Source: Mesorhabditis belari (taxonomy: Eukaryota > Nematoda > Chromadorea > Rhabditida > Rhabditidae). From it: a DNA stretch of 64,000 bases. The DNA lies in NCBI GenBank assembly GCA_958450365.1, contig CAUEEP010000876.1, positions 186,001 to 250,000 of the forward strand. The letters run 5' to 3'. The notes below the pieces were generated by a model, which saw nothing but the letters and a program-made list of their open reading frames with translations, was not told the origin of the DNA and did no database searches. Both the position numbers and the translations under genes were made by a program. Positions 1 through 11,169 of this stretch are shown one piece after another (the first letter of the stretch is position 1; the number at the start of each line of letters is the position of its first letter).

Positions 1-1465
1 GAATTGATTTGCATTTTAAATCATGTGCAAGGACGCTTACCAAATCTTGGACACAAAGCGACCTGGCTTTGGGATAAACGATCATGTCGAAAGAGGTTTC
101 ACTGATGTCTCAAACTTGCGTTTAGTTTAGGGAAATCAAAAGTAGTTTTTTAATGAGGATCTTTCTGTTGATACATACAGTAATTGTTACTCTAATAGGA
201 AGGAATATGTAAAAAAAGAAAAAAAATGTTATTACTGTGTGAAAAAGTTCGGTAATTCCCTTACATTTGTTAGTTCAATAGAAAAAAAACGTACTAGCTA
301 GGGAGTTACAATTTTTGCATTAGTTCCAAATTTACAGACTATTCAATTAATAACTGCTAAAGTTCTGTAAGCATCAAAAATTTTGTCCCATCCAGGGGAC
401 GAATTTGCTTATGTCTACTATGTAATGTGTGAAAATACGTTGTCTGCCTATGTATAGCAAAAAAGAATTTCTCTTTCTGAGAACTTCGCACAAGTCGAGG
501 GTAAAATACCGGCTCTTCGTACACCAGAAAGGGTGCATTTACGAAAATTGTGCACAAAGCGACAAATTTTTCCCAAATCTGCATAAAAACGACCATCGTT
601 TCCATGAGAAACATGAAGAGATTGATTTCGCGGAATCTGGAAATCAAAAGGTCGAATTTAAAATCTGAAAACACAAACTGGAACTCACAAGTTAGATTGG
701 AAACTTTAAAATCTCTTTTCCATGCTTCAAATCATTATTGGTTTTCTTGGTTATCGAATTTCTCGCATTCTTTTGCTTTGCACCTCAGCAAAGCAGTGGA
801 AAACTCGTGTAAATATTTAGCAGAAAAGTGGCCGATTCAACGAAAATGAGAATTATGGCGGTGATTGTTTGGGAATGAAGTCTTTCTGGAATGATTCTTT
901 CGCATTTCTGGAATGTGTGCTCGTATGTACTTTGCGCTCAAATTCATAAACGCACTCTTTCTGGTGCATTCGATTCGGTTTTTTGGCTAAAACAAAGTTC
1001 TAGAGCGCCTCAAAAAGGATATTTGTTCACAAATTTGACCTCAAACTACACAGGTGCACCCAAATTAGGAAAGAAAAAACCCATCTACATGAGAAAAAGA
1101 ACTAATAATCTAGCCGGTGGGATTGCATCCGTCGGGCCCAAATTTTCGAAGCTGGGCCAGACCGGAAGTTCAAGTTCTGGCCGGGTTTCCGCCCTGACCT
1201 GATTGTCGGGACTTTACATCAGGCTTTTTGATAAATCATCAAAAACTAGAGTGAAAGACTTTTGCGAAAATACCATCAGGACTTTCAGAGTCTAGTTTTT
1301 GCCCTAGTAATATGACTAGGGGTACGTAGAACTGAAGGCGTACAAGTCGTTTCGATATCCAGAATTAGGGATGAAAAGAACGACTCGTAGTCAGTATCTA
1401 TGGGGGTGTTAGGAAGACAATTTAGAAAGAAATTTAAACGCCGCTATATCTAGTTTACTGTTAAA
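1..1465. other. Intergenic, no gene recognised
   Basis: Short open frames exist on both strands (for example 357-674 minus and 550-849 plus), but I see no family motif and no consistent splice structure. Homopolymer A/T runs are common. The only recognised item is the dispersed repeat at 1085-1235, described separately. Confidence 0.5.
1085..1235. repeat. Dispersed repeat, copy 1 of 2
   Basis: This stretch, with landmarks CTAGCCG, GCTGGGCC and CCGGAAGT, recurs in the same order and orientation at about 9517-9655. The copies differ by substitutions and short indels. The GC-rich core stands out from the AT-rich surroundings. I infer an old transposable-element fragment; the family is unknown. 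Confidence 0.6.
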
Positions 1466-1565
1466 ATGTCTGCACCTGATTTGAAGTTGAGGCGGGAAGC
1501 ACTCAATCAAAGCAGAAAAGCACTCAATCAAAAGGCAGATGGCATAGTGATCGGATCAGGCAAAG
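1466..1565 (+). CDS. Possible first coding exon, product unknown
   Basis: An ATG at 1466 opens 33 codons that end at a good donor (AAAG|GTGAGT, donor at 1566). The peptide is hydrophilic and contains a short internal duplication (ALNQSRK then ALNQKA). No downstream exon could be assigned: the sequence after 1650 is a transposon relic on the other strand. It may be the orphaned first exon of a disrupted gene or chance. No family is recognised. Confidence 0.25.
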
Positions 1566-1657
1566 GTGAGTCTCCTTAAAAGCAGATATCCTCTCATCAT
1601 GATCGGCAAGGACGACATCTAAAGTAGAAAAAGAGCGCAAGAAAGTAGGGAAACGGT

Positions 1658-2127
1658 TTAAAGAATAGAGACTGTTAAGAGACAAAATTCTTTAAACGCA
1701 ATAGTGGGTTTATGGTAGTAATCGAACATTGGGATACGATTACGGAAAGAAACGTTAAAGTTTAAGTCATCTAACACTAAATTACACATTGAGTCATAAA
1801 AATGTAGCGCCAGAAAATTTAATAGAGATTCTGAATCAACCAAATTTACGTCAGCGGGGTCTATAGACAAGAAAAATCCTAAAAACATAGGGAAAAAGAA
1901 CATCAACTTCCAAGCATAGAAAAAGATTTAACCGCATTATAAGGGATAGATTTATGAAGTAACATTACTACTCCAAGTTTAGTGGAAGAAAATCTATCAC
2001 AACGAATGACACAATACTGATTTAAAGGGTCTAAAAGTGATAAACAAATAGTTGAGACTAGCTTAGCCGAAACAAATACCAAACCGTGAATAAAAATTAA
2101 CGAATGAAGATAAATATTCGCGCGCAT
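1658..2127 (-). pseudogene. Non-LTR retrotransposon endonuclease relic
   Basis: Two overlapping minus-strand open frames (2127-1903, then 1906-1658) read together as a decayed APE-type endonuclease domain of a CR1/RTE-class non-LTR element. Seen: a segment RCDRFSSTKLGVVMLL followed by SIPY, matching the family pattern 'R-x-DR, GGGV, IP', and further on LVLDDLNF where the family has an ILGDFN-like catalytic motif. The frame changes between the two parts and key residues are altered (GDFN to DDLN), so the copy is inactive. No reverse transcriptase region was seen nearby. The family assignment rests on motif spacing. Confidence 0.55.
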
Positions 2128-2139
2128 ATTTGTAGTAAA

Positions 2140-2295
2140 TTATTAGCCCACAAGCGAAAACTTAAGATTTTCAGTCATCTACCTACAAATCTATTAATCG
2201 GTCCTTTGACCAACGTTTTGTCTGGTTAATTCTTGGTTAATTGGTTAATTTTTAAATGCAAATTTTTAACCAATTAATTTGTTTAACCAAGAGGA
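2140..2295 (+). repeat. Dispersed repeat shared with the 22.8/32.3 kb inverted arms
   Basis: The segment from CCCACAAG through GACCAACGTTTTGTCTGG to GTTTAACCAA is also present at about 22995-23155 on the plus strand and, reversed, at about 32560-32715. In the latter two places it is part of a longer inverted repeat, so this is a partial third copy. Confidence 0.7.
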
Positions 2296-5039
2296 GCCCA
2301 CTCTATTCTTTCTTGGCAAAGTGCGCATTTGAAACCGATCCCTTTATCCATAAAGCGACTAAGTTGACACCTCAAACTTGGGTAATTAAACCAATCAATT
2401 GAAAACAATAAAAACAAAACGATAACATCAATGTAGGAGAAAAATGAGCAACCGGGTAAACAAAGTGCTGTTACTTTGCCAGGCCAATTTGTTTCAGAGA
2501 GTGAAAGAAAGAGAAATAGGAAACAACTCAACTCGGCTACGATAGTCGGGACGCGCAATAGAATATGTGCGATAAATGGATGCCGGTCGGCACGGAGGGG
2601 ATGAAAGTAATGTCATTTGCTTTCACTGATATTTTATTTTATTCTTTTATTGTCCCGACTCAATTGTTAAAAGAATAAGTCGCAGAGCAGCCGATCATCT
2701 GTAAAATCATATTGGTGTTGTTTCTGGTTATTTAAATTTTCAATTCCCCAGTAACAGTCTTCAACATGAAACTTGATTAAAATATCTCTTTGGTTTTAAA
2801 ATCTTGAACTGTAATCAAGGCCGAAAACAATAAAAAATTCTTAATGTTCAACAAAAATTCATATGTAAAAACATTTTGAATAAAGATTGATTGTCGGGCT
2901 CCCACCAACATTAAGACAAATGAGTAGCGATGCGAAAAGAATAAAAGTTACATTTTAGTTACATTTAGCCACATTTTGTAATTCAAATTAGGAATCTGGT
3001 CAGTCGTTTTTCCTTTTTATGCTTATCACCGGTGACAAAACATTTGAATTTCACTTCTGATCTAACTTGGATCGGAACTGAATTTCCCCCAAAAAGGAAG
3101 CCAGCCCTTTTTAAAGCCATTGACAAACTTGAAAACTTATATTTTCAATAGACAGTGCTTTGAAAGTTTGGTAAAACAATGAAAAATGAACAACAAACAA
3201 CAAAACATGAAACAATATATATTAATAAAAATTTGGATCAATGTGCAACGGTTGAATTTCATCAGGATTTTTGACGGTTCTGAAATTTCAAAAATCAACA
3301 TTTTTTGGTTTTTCTCTTGTGTCTTGTGTTAAATGCAATTTTAGTTGTAACTTTGGTACGAAAAGGCAACAATGCGCGTCATTAGTAATAAATTAATCAT
3401 TAAAGACACGAGTCAAGACCGCTTTTACAGAAAAATAAGATTAATCTAAATAGCAAAATCGCCGCGAATTGAGCCGGGCGGCGATGCGACGGTGTGATTC
3501 GACTAGTTGGGGCTGACTAGAGACAATTTGGTTCCTATGCCGACGAGTCAGCAAAGAAGCTGCCACAGTCTAATAAGGCACCAGAAATACCGTACCCTAA
3601 ACAATGTCGCGCTCACACGCGATAAAAGGACACCTTCTTCCACATTTAGTCAGAATTTTCTCTTATTTGGTCTTGTGAAAGTTGTTTTCTTTTATTCGAT
3701 ATACTTCCACAATTTACATCAAAGCGATTTCTTTTAGTTTCTTGGAACTTTGTTGAAATTTTTTTACACGCTTTGCCCGAAGGGTATTAAATAAACTTGG
3801 TTTTGTTATTCGTTCAAGCGAAAGCGCACAGGTCCAGCCACGTCTAGTAAATTCAAGAGAAAGCAGACTAGTAATTCGTAATACAGAGCAAATTAGTTTT
3901 GATAGTCTAATGCTATTCTGCAAAAGGTGCAAATAGCCAACCTGGGGACGCACATCCACGCGAAAATGTGCTCGCCGTGGATTTTGCTTGCGATATATGT
4001 TTATCGATGCAAAAAAATGTGCTGAACACGAATCTGAAAGAATTTTTCAAATCCGTAGATTTTTTTAAAACCGAAAAAATTATCATTTTTACATTAAAAA
4101 CTAAAAATGCCCGCCTTTTAAGGGGTTAATTCTCGGTGCTGATGGGATTTAGAGAAAAATGTGCTTGCAGTAAAAATTTCAGATCTTGAATGTATTTTCC
4201 TTTTTTCACTTGTCTAATATGGGCATCTTGAGTCCATTTTTGAGCTCAGTAGTGCATTTTGCAATTTCTCGTTTCGAGGATTTCAGTGGAATCTTGAAAC
4301 CTTATTACAATTTATCAATTATCAATTTAAGCAATAGATCAAAAATTTTCTTTTCAAAACTTCAATACAGTCAATTTTACAGAGTCACCGGAATCTTTGG
4401 AACAAAATTACCACATAATGAGGTAATAACCAGCCAGCAGCAAACTATACCCGAGCCAGGAGATGTATCAATCCTTATTCATGTAAACATGAAAAAGTGA
4501 CAACGAAGCATGTTTAATTAACAAAACTTGTTGTTGACATACAGTAAACTTATTGAACACAAGAAGAGAAAAATTGTAGAGACCCAAGAATAAGATTCTA
4601 TTTAAATTTCATGACTATCTAGCAAAATTCAAATTCAAATTTAAATTCGAACTTGTTAAATGAATGATAAATCTGAATTTAGGCACTATCTTCAAATCAA
4701 TTTGTGAATTCCTAGGAAACAATAATGTCCTAAGGAAATAATATAAGGTCAAATGCCTAGCAAAGTAAGGAAGTCAAACCAACTAACTGAATTCTGCGAC
4801 TGGATTTTTGTGTAGGGAGCGAAAATATAAGTCTGGTAAATTTAGCCGGTTTGTCTGACTTTTAAAAGTATAACAAGAGTCAGATTCACTGATTTAGCTT
4901 GCCTTGGCAACAAATTCCAAATTCTAGAAACTCTATTTTAATATATGTTTTATTCAGGGGGCGAATAAAAGCGAGTCAGATAATCATAGGCGCACATAAT
5001 ATATTGCCATAAAAGAAAAACTCAAAATAGAAAGATTAA
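2296..5039. other. Long stretch without a recognisable gene
   Basis: Several open frames of 75-105 codons occur (2283-2558 minus, 3507-3737 plus, 3714-3959 minus, 4186-4500 plus). None shows a known domain or exon chain. The sequence is AT-rich with simple runs. A diverged segment near 3950-4010 (CACATCCACGCGAAAATG) loosely resembles the terminal repeat of the MITE at 18570. I see no RNA gene here. Confidence 0.4.
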
Positions 5040-5092
5040 AATATAGGGCAGATTTGACATGGCTATAAGATCCAATTCGTTTATAGATAATT

Positions 5093-5359
5093 TCATTGAG
5101 ACTGCATATGGAAGGCCAAAAATTGTGGGTATCGGATATGCGCGTGAAACACGTAGATCCAACTCGTCCTTGAGTCGATTCGGCGGCGGAAACACGAACT
5201 ATTTTCATCGAACAAATCAAAGTCGTCGTCGTCGTTTTCTCCGAGAAGCTCGTTTGCACAAGAAACAAGGGCCGAGGGATTTTTCGAGTCATCGACCCGT
5301 TTAAGTTCTTGCACCTGTGAAAGCACATCACCGACCCGGGCACAATTTTTGTAATGCAA
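5093..5359 (-). pseudogene. Truncated F-box family copy, C-terminal part only
   Basis: The minus strand encodes the acidic tail region of the F-box genes at 7002 and 30155: ARVGDV, then QVQELKRVDD, ENDDDD, LFDENSSCFRRRIDSRTS and an FHAHIRYP end. The F-box and middle region are missing. Just upstream (5363-5427) the sequence jumps directly into the GCGCTGCAAA inverted-repeat element, so the N-terminal two thirds were deleted. The copy shares diagnostic residues with the fragment at 32095-32340 (SCANELLGEN against SRANALLREN in the full genes), so both truncated copies descend from one deleted ancestor. The 3' flank also matches that of the full genes. Confidence 0.75.
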
Positions 5360-5362
5360 AAA

Positions 5363-6249
5363 AAGAAATTTGGAAATGTTTTGACGACAGTCAATTCGTA
5401 TTAGACTGGGGGCGCTGCAAAGTACAAGGTCAAATTACAGACGCTTGTATTGGGTTGGGGAGAATGAGTCGGCGCCAAACTTTAAAGGGACTTTTTGCAC
5501 ACATAAAGCCTTCTTTAAACATACGTTTGGTTTCATCAAAAGGATCCACTATTTCTCTACAAAATCACTTTTGAGAGATTCCACAAAGCTTTTCTTTCGT
5601 GGAGTTTATGAACTTCCAAACGCAGCTGGTTAAAATGGCAAAGAGTCCGACTCATCATTTGAACAGTTTCTTTCACATAAACCTTCTTTGGTGTTTATAT
5701 AAAAAAGATAGAGCACATTCAATTACTTAAGTTGCCAAATTTGCAGGAAGATCCCACCAATGTTTTTTTCTAGATCACAGTTTGTAGTTTTTGTGAAAAA
5801 ATGGCTTTTTCTTGAGCGGAGGCGCTGTTTGAATTTTCTTTTAAATGTCATTTTGTAGAGAATTAGTTAGCCATTCTACTGATATCACACGCATATTATT
5901 TGACGAAGTCTGCTAGAAGTTTTAGACATTTTTTTTTGATTTTCGGCGCCGACTCATTCTCCCCAACCCAATAGAAGCGCGTAGAATGGCCCTTCTTAAG
6001 TACTGTTTTTATCAAAAAAATCGACCCAACTTTGGGCTTTCGAATGACACCAAGGCCAACTTATTAATTCACTAAAAAAAACTTACAATGATTTGTTTGC
6101 CAAATCCCTTGTGATTGGGTGCGGGCAGAGGTTTTTGATATCCAGCCCACTTGGTCTATAGACAGTCCGCAGTTTTGAAACTTGTACATTGCAGCGCCCC
6201 TGTCTAATACGAATTGATTGTCGTCAGAACATTTCCAAATTTCTTTCTT
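5363..6249. mobile_element. Non-autonomous element with long inverted ends, interrupted
   Basis: Left arm 5363-5427 and right arm 6184-6249 are inverted copies (landmarks AAATTTGGAAATGTT, GACGACAGTCAATTCGTAT, GGCGCTGCAAA). The same structure without interruption occurs at 31576-31965. Here the core was split by the MITE at 5450-5971. One-sided copies lie at about 23590 and 29345, always adjoining the F-box module, so this element is part of, or travels with, that repeat. No coding capacity seen. Confidence 0.65.
5450..5971. mobile_element. Tc1/mariner-type MITE with TA target duplication
   Basis: Perfect 27-bp terminal inverted repeats at 5450-5476 and 5945-5971 begin TTGGGTTGGGGAG and end GGCGCC. 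They are flanked by TA at 5448-5449 and 5972-5973. The element is 522 bp and non-coding. The paralogous site at about 29312-29335 reads CGCTTCTACAAGCG without the insert; removing the element and one TA from this locus restores exactly that sequence, as also at about 31868. This identifies the borders and the insertion mechanism directly. Confidence 0.9.
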
Positions 6250-7001
6250 TGTATACTGAAGATAGCTTAGGCTTGAAGATAGTTTCAAGCGGTTTCAAGC
6301 GATTGGCGCCAAAGCTGCGAAGTGCATTTTCTAAAGAATAGATACGCTACCGTACCCCGCACAAATTCTCCTTCCCCACTCTTTTCATTTGGCTTCATTC
6401 CATGATCGAATCGGAAACTTTGTCCGGTTTTTATGCTGTGTCCTGCTTATGGCTTTTTACCCCTCGTAAATCTATTACGTTTTTGTAAAGCGTTTTTAAA
6501 GTACACTTCCTCCCCTCGTTCGTTCCCTCCTTTTTATATTGCTTGCCCATAGTTTGATGTTTAAAATTCTAATACGGTTTTATTTCGTTTTCTTTCCGGC
6601 TCCTTCCACTCTATTGTTTTGAATTCATTCACACGTGCTTATAGACTCAACTTGACCAATTCCTTTTAACAAAAAGGCAAATCTAAATAATTGTAAGCTT
6701 TTAAGGGTAGCTTTGGTTGTTAAGCTGGAAAGTTGAAGCCGTGAAGGATTTGTTGGATAAAATTTAGCTTTATCTACGTTTGATCGCTTCTAATTTGTTT
6801 TTTATACGTTGTTCGTTTATGGTTTATTGGGGTCAGTTTTAGTGACAGAGACAATTTATTAGATTGCCTGATATGATTTTGCAATGAAGAATGATTGCTG
6901 CTCTCGATTAACCTAAAAAAGTGGCTTTGGTGACAAAAGTGACTTCAGTAAATCATACAAATGTTAATTCCAATGACGTTTTTTCACTTTCAGATACGAT
7001 A
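6250..7001 (+). repeat. 5' module of the F-box gene (copy 1)
   Basis: About 750 bp upstream of the F-box ATG is shared with 29410-30154 (upstream of the second F-box gene), with 23640-24290 (no gene attached) and in part with 33485-33660. Landmarks are CTTCATTTGGCTTC, GTTTTATTTCGTTTTC and GCTTTTAAGGGTAGC. It ends with a pyrimidine-rich TTTCACTTTCAG eight bases before the ATG, which looks like a splice or trans-splice acceptor. It probably carries the promoter. No TATA-type element could be assigned with confidence. Confidence 0.7.
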
Positions 7002-7997
7002 ATGCCGGTTGAAACGAGGGCGCAAGAACCGAAGCGACAGCAGGAACCAAAGAAGATTGAGGATTTGCCTCTGGAGCTGGTTGAGAAGATCGTAGGCCAT
7101 CTTGATGGGAAAGACGTGCTGAAATTGATGATGGTGAACAAGAAGCTCTACTCGAGGTATGCAATGAATCGATGGATCCTTTTCGGAAGGCATGCCGCTG
7201 TGATTGCCTTCGGACAGAGCTCCCAACCGAAAAATTGGATCAAGAAGTTCGTCGATTCTCCGCGCCTTCAACTGAGTGCAACTCTTCTTCCTTTCGCCGA
7301 AGGAATCAATTCATGCGACGAGTTAGACCTCTGTTTATATGGCGATATTAAACGAGCATGGGATCAACCAATGTGTAGAAAGTTGTTAGGCCAGTTGAAA
7401 TCCGTCGGGCAACTCTGGTTAGGTGTTGACACGGAGGAAAGTTGGTTGAAGTTTCTGACGAATTTTTGTGGATCGGTCAAAAAGAACGCAACACTGTACA
7501 TCCACGGCTCATTGGAGCGAGATATAGCAAGAAAGGAGCGACTTACCAAATTCATCGAAAACCACTTGAACAGTTGCGAGAAGATCACTCTGCATGGCAG
7601 CCTCGGGATTTACGTCGATTTCTACTTGGAGGCCATGATGAAAACGCAAATCAAAATGATTTCAATGGATATTTGTCAAGGGAGTTTTGCTCATGTTGTC
7701 GACTGGATTGTCAATGGAGGAATTCCAAGTCAGAATTCTGAAGCTGTGATTCGCTTTATAGTGCCATACGGCTACCAGAGGGGTGTGATTCGTGCCGGGG
7801 TAGTTGATGTTCTTTCGGAGGTGCAAGAACTTCAACGAGTCGATGACGGGGGAAATCTCTTGGTACTCGTCTCTCGTGCAAACGCCCTTCTCCGAGAAAA
7901 CGAGGACGAGGACGACGACTACGACGACTTTGGTTTGTTCGATGAAAATAGTTCGTGTTTCCGCCGCCGAATCGACTCAAGGACGAGTTGCTTCTAG
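7002..7997 (+). CDS. F-box domain protein, family copy 1
   Basis: Single-exon frame of about 331 residues from the ATG at 7002. The frame is open further upstream, but TTTCAG ends at 6993, so the ATG just after it is preferred; the second copy starts at the homologous ATG. Residues about 20-60 match an F-box (LPLELVEKIVGHL, then KLMMVNKKLYSR). F-box proteins are known as substrate adaptors of SCF ubiquitin ligases via Skp1. The rest has no named domain: a conserved middle (about 100-270), then an acidic Asp/Glu stretch and a basic RRRID segment. Compared with the copy at 30155, one codon in TTGCTTCTAG is a stop (TAC to TAG), removing about 19 C-terminal residues. Expression and function are untested; the substrate is unknown. 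Confidence 0.75.
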   Translation: MPVETRAQEPKRQQEPKKIEDLPLELVEKIVGHLDGKDVLKLMMVNKKLYSRYAMNRWILFGRHAAVIAFGQSSQPKNWIKKFVDSPRLQLSATLLPFAEGINSCDELDLCLYGDIKRAWDQPMCRKLLGQLKSVGQLWLGVDTEESWLKFLTNFCGSVKKNATLYIHGSLERDIARKERLTKFIENHLNSCEKITLHGSLGIYVDFYLEAMMKTQIKMISMDICQGSFAHVVDWIVNGGIPSQNSEAVIRFIVPYGYQRGVIRAGVVDVLSEVQELQRVDDGGNLLVLVSRANALLRENEDEDDDYDDFGLFDENSSCFRRRIDSRTSCF

Positions 7998-8221
7998 CTG
8001 TTTCACGCGGTGTCCGGATATCCTCGATTTTTGGCCTTCTACATGACGTCTCAGTGAAGTAATCTCTGAGCAAATTAGATCTTGTAGCCATACCAAATCT
8101 GCCCTTTATTTAAATCATTTTGAATCTGTATTTCCTATTTGTAGTTTTTCTGAATAAAGCATATTTATATAAAAATAGACTTTGTAGAATTTGGAATTGG
8201 TTGCCAAAGCATATCTCTGAA

Positions 8222-9515
8222 TCAAAAAACAAAATATAGAGCCCCTTTTATTGCATAATATAAAACAAAAATTAACAACAAATAACAAAGCAAAGCCATC
8301 TATTAATAATGGGTAACTTTTCCCTGATTCGATCCTACCTCGAAAAGACGGCTGGGCATTGAAGAAACCAGTGTTTGGAGAAAATTGCCATCCAGTTTGT
8401 TCAAGGCTTTCGCGATGGCCTCTCGGAGCTCTTTCACATTTGAATATTGGTTGTTATTTTTGTAGACGTCTCGGACTAGCATTCCCCAAAGGTTCTCGAT
8501 AGGAGAAGTCAGGCGAACACACTGGCCACTTCAAAACATTCTTTGCTGCCAACCACCCGATCGTAGAGCCACTTGCATTAATTGAGGCGTTATCTTGCAT
8601 AAAAGTGAAGTTATTGCCCGGATATCGATGCAAATATGCGACTATTTGGTTCTGCAAGAGTTTTTGATAAGCATTAGAGCCCATTTTTGTTGAAATAAAT
8701 TCGAATCCCACCGGCTCGTCGTATCGGAATGCCCCAAACCATAACGGTATCGCCACCAAAATTTCGCTTGCTCAAGATGGTCGACTCGGCCCTCAAATCC
8801 CTCCAATGACCACGAAAACCATCAGGACCGTCTAGGCTGAATTTCTTTTCATCGCTCGCTTTCATCGGGCGACTTGGTCCTCCTTTTTCAGCTTTAGGGC
8901 CTTTTCCATCAGCTCATAGGCGACAATTGGCGATCAGTGAACAACATTGTGAGCGGTTTTACGGCAAACTTCAACTCCTACATCGCTCAGATCTTTGCGA
9001 ACATCCTCAAGCGACGCCCTCTTCTTGGATAATTTCTTTATTAAAGATCTTTCGGCACGTTCGGTCAGTTTTTTCTTTCTTCCTCGAGTTTCTTTCATCT
9101 TTCGGGCCGTCTTGGAATTCAAATGCGTTTGTACAATCTTTCGGGAGCGCTTCAATCGCTTCACTTGCGGCCATCCGAGAGTGTTCAACATATCAATTTG
9201 AGTTCTCTCCACAATCGTCAGTTTTTTACTAAGCGGCATGTCGGAAATTCAATAATCATAATTGAAAAACAAGAATAAAACACGAAAACCAAAAAGAAAG
9301 GCGAGAAAATTATGAAAACATACTTTTAAGCAATACAATAAAAGCTGCTCTATAATTTTTATACAACTTCAAAACAGGATTTTCCTTAGAAATTTTTTTG
9401 CTAAATATTATTTATTTCTTATTTTTGATAACATAAATACGCTTTGGTGGGTTCTTCTCAAAAAAAATGAAAATATTGCGAAAAAATGGGGGTACTCTAT
9501 AATTTTTACACAGTG
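8222..9515 (-). mobile_element. Tc3-like Tc1/mariner transposon, decayed
   Basis: The right end (9494-9515) reads CTATAATTTTTACACAGTG followed by TA, a Tc3-type terminus. The expected matching left terminus is truncated: at 8222-8245 only a diverged AAAATATAGAGCCCC remains. The left flank is the F-box gene 3' region (compare about 31545), and the right flank is the repeat also at 1085. The interior holds a broken transposase gene on the minus strand. Confidence 0.7.
8454..9239 (-). pseudogene. Tc3-like transposase pseudogene
   Basis: The N-terminal frame (9239-8934) begins MPLSKKLTIVERTQI and carries a helix-turn-helix DNA-binding region with a basic GRKKKLT segment. A second frame (8865-8674) holds SDEKKFSLDGPDGFRGHW, the first catalytic Asp region, and RNFGGDTVMVWG. 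A third (8759-8454) holds FMQDNAS with the second Asp and WPVCSPDF in place of the WPSNSPDLNPIE motif. Frames change between parts, and the segment linking the DNA-binding and catalytic domains is deleted, so no active transposase can be made. Confidence 0.8.
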
Positions 9516-10802
9516 TATGAGAAAAAAGAACCAATAATCTAGCCGATTGGATTGAGGCAGTTGGCCCATATTTTCGAAGCTGGGCCGACCGGAAGTCCAA
9601 GTTCTGGCAGGGTTCCCGACCTGTTCTGACTTGTCGGGGCTTTACATCAGGCTTGGGCCTGGCTTTTCCAGGACGTGGACCTGATTCGCTAGATCTAGGA
9701 GCCAGTTGGAACACTAGCCAACCTGTCACAACCAGGTCCGAGGTCAGACGGGCACACCTAGAACGGTGGTCTGGTCCAAAGTGATGATCCGAGCCAAGCC
9801 AGCCAGGCTAGAACAGAACCGGTTTGGAAAAAGTACTTTGGTTCATCAGGAACTAGCCCTGGGCTTTTGATCTGGATCGGTATATCTTCAACGAAATCGT
9901 GAAGTCGGCAGGAAGGGGTCAGTAAATTCAGTAAGAGATGAAATCGGGAAACTTCACTTTGCAAAAATCTTGGACTTTCTTGGCTTTGTGAGATTTTTGC
10001 TTTGCTTCTATCAATATCGAATTTGATAGTTTTGATATTGCTAAACTTCAATATCGATAGTGTAATCTATAAGCATGTATACCTAAGACTTTAATATTAC
10101 GCCATTTCCTTAACTTCTTGCTTTCTTTATGTCTTATAGCTTTTTTGTTCATGAATGAGACCTTCCTCGACTTTTATTCTATTCCTCACATTCTTTTGCT
10201 CACCAATCTAAGTGCTTGCAACTCAACAAACGCTTCGGTGTCCGATGGATGGGATATAAATGATGTTTTGCTTTGGAACTTTTTTCAAACAGTCATTTTT
10301 GATTATTTCTATTGGCAAACAGCAAGAAAGTGAGAATTTGAAATGAGATTTGATGAAACTGAGGATTGACGCTGTTCCTGGTTTGCTTGGCAGAGCAAAT
10401 GCAAGCGATGTTCGTGTCAACTACAACGTGCGGAATTTCGCTCAACGGTAGTTAATGCAACTCACTTTGATTAAATTTTTGGTTGCACTAACAGTTTTCG
10501 TTTCTCAATTCGCATATCAATCTTATATTTCTTGAATTTATGTTAGTCTAACAATTACAACAACACCAAAAAGGCAATCATTTTTCTTGCTTGCTTGCAA
10601 ATAAATTTTCCTATTCTCTTGATTTCTTTGTTTACGTTAACTTTAGTTGCATTTGAGGTTTTTCAATAAAGCCTTTTTGTCAACTCCAATGAGCATTATT
10701 TATTAGAAATTTAGAAAGAAAGATTTGAAAAGATTTTTTACATTAAGACAATCACGATGATGAAAAAGCGAAATTTTTATTTTTAATTTTACGATTACCG
10801 CT
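9516..10802. other. Intergenic with GC-rich repeat
   Basis: 9517-9655 is copy 2 of the repeat at 1085. It runs on into GC-rich DNA to about 9900, rich in GGCCTGG/CCAGCC-type words, similar in style to 24590-24710. From 9900 to 10802 the sequence is AT-rich; the 10118-10333 open frame has no recognisable motif. Confidence 0.45.
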
Positions 10803-11080
10803 TTACGAACAATAAATCGTTTTATTTGTCCCATGAATGAATGGTTTTACTTTTTGATCTTTAACATTAAACTTTGATTTTTTTGGTTTTGGCTTAGAAA
10901 TTCCAGGTGCAAACTTGGAAACCGATGCATTTGTCTTTTTTAATGAGTGTCGTACCGCCACCTTTTCTGAATATCGATCTTTGCTGTGTTTAATTAAAAA
11001 AAACAATGAAAAAGGTTAAATAAAAACTTTTTAGGGGTGTGTCTTGTACGGGTTGCGCAGGTTTTTCCTGGTCTTTTCAT
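10803..11080 (-). CDS. Small basic protein, two exons, function unknown
   Basis: ATG at 11080. Exon 1 is 11080-11028 (donor AA|GTTTTT) and exon 2 is 10983-10803 (acceptor AAACACAG). The phases match (2 then 1) and give about 77 residues ending at a stop at 10803. The product is strongly basic, with Lys/Arg throughout and segments such as RPGKTCATRTRHTPK and SKPKPKKSKF. No signal peptide or membrane segment is visible. Basic composition suggests nucleic-acid or ribosome association, but that is only inference. The gene diverges from the receptor gene starting at 11170, with 89 bp between the two ATGs. The intron is short (44 bp), as is usual for nematodes. No family recognised. Confidence 0.45.
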
Positions 11081-11169
11081 TTCAAATATTTTCTGAAGCA
11101 GCTGCAAATTTTCTTGTTCTATGTTGAATAGACTTCTTATTTTTGTCTGGTCCTATTTCTGAATCACTG
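11081..11169. promoter_or_regulatory. Short divergent intergenic region, possible shared promoter
   Basis: Only 89 bp separate the proposed ATGs of the basic protein (minus) and the Srh-type receptor (plus). The region is T-rich on the plus strand, with TTTTGTCTGG and a TTTCTGAATCACTG leader before the receptor start. No clear trans-splice acceptor precedes the receptor ATG. If both models are right, both promoters must lie here or inside the opposite gene. Confidence 0.3.

Noticed and set aside
5059..5304. 81-codon plus-strand frame and similar frames at 7756-8091, 30936-31337 and 32062-32340
   Set aside because: They are antisense shadows of the F-box tail coding region, which is supported by several paralogous copies.
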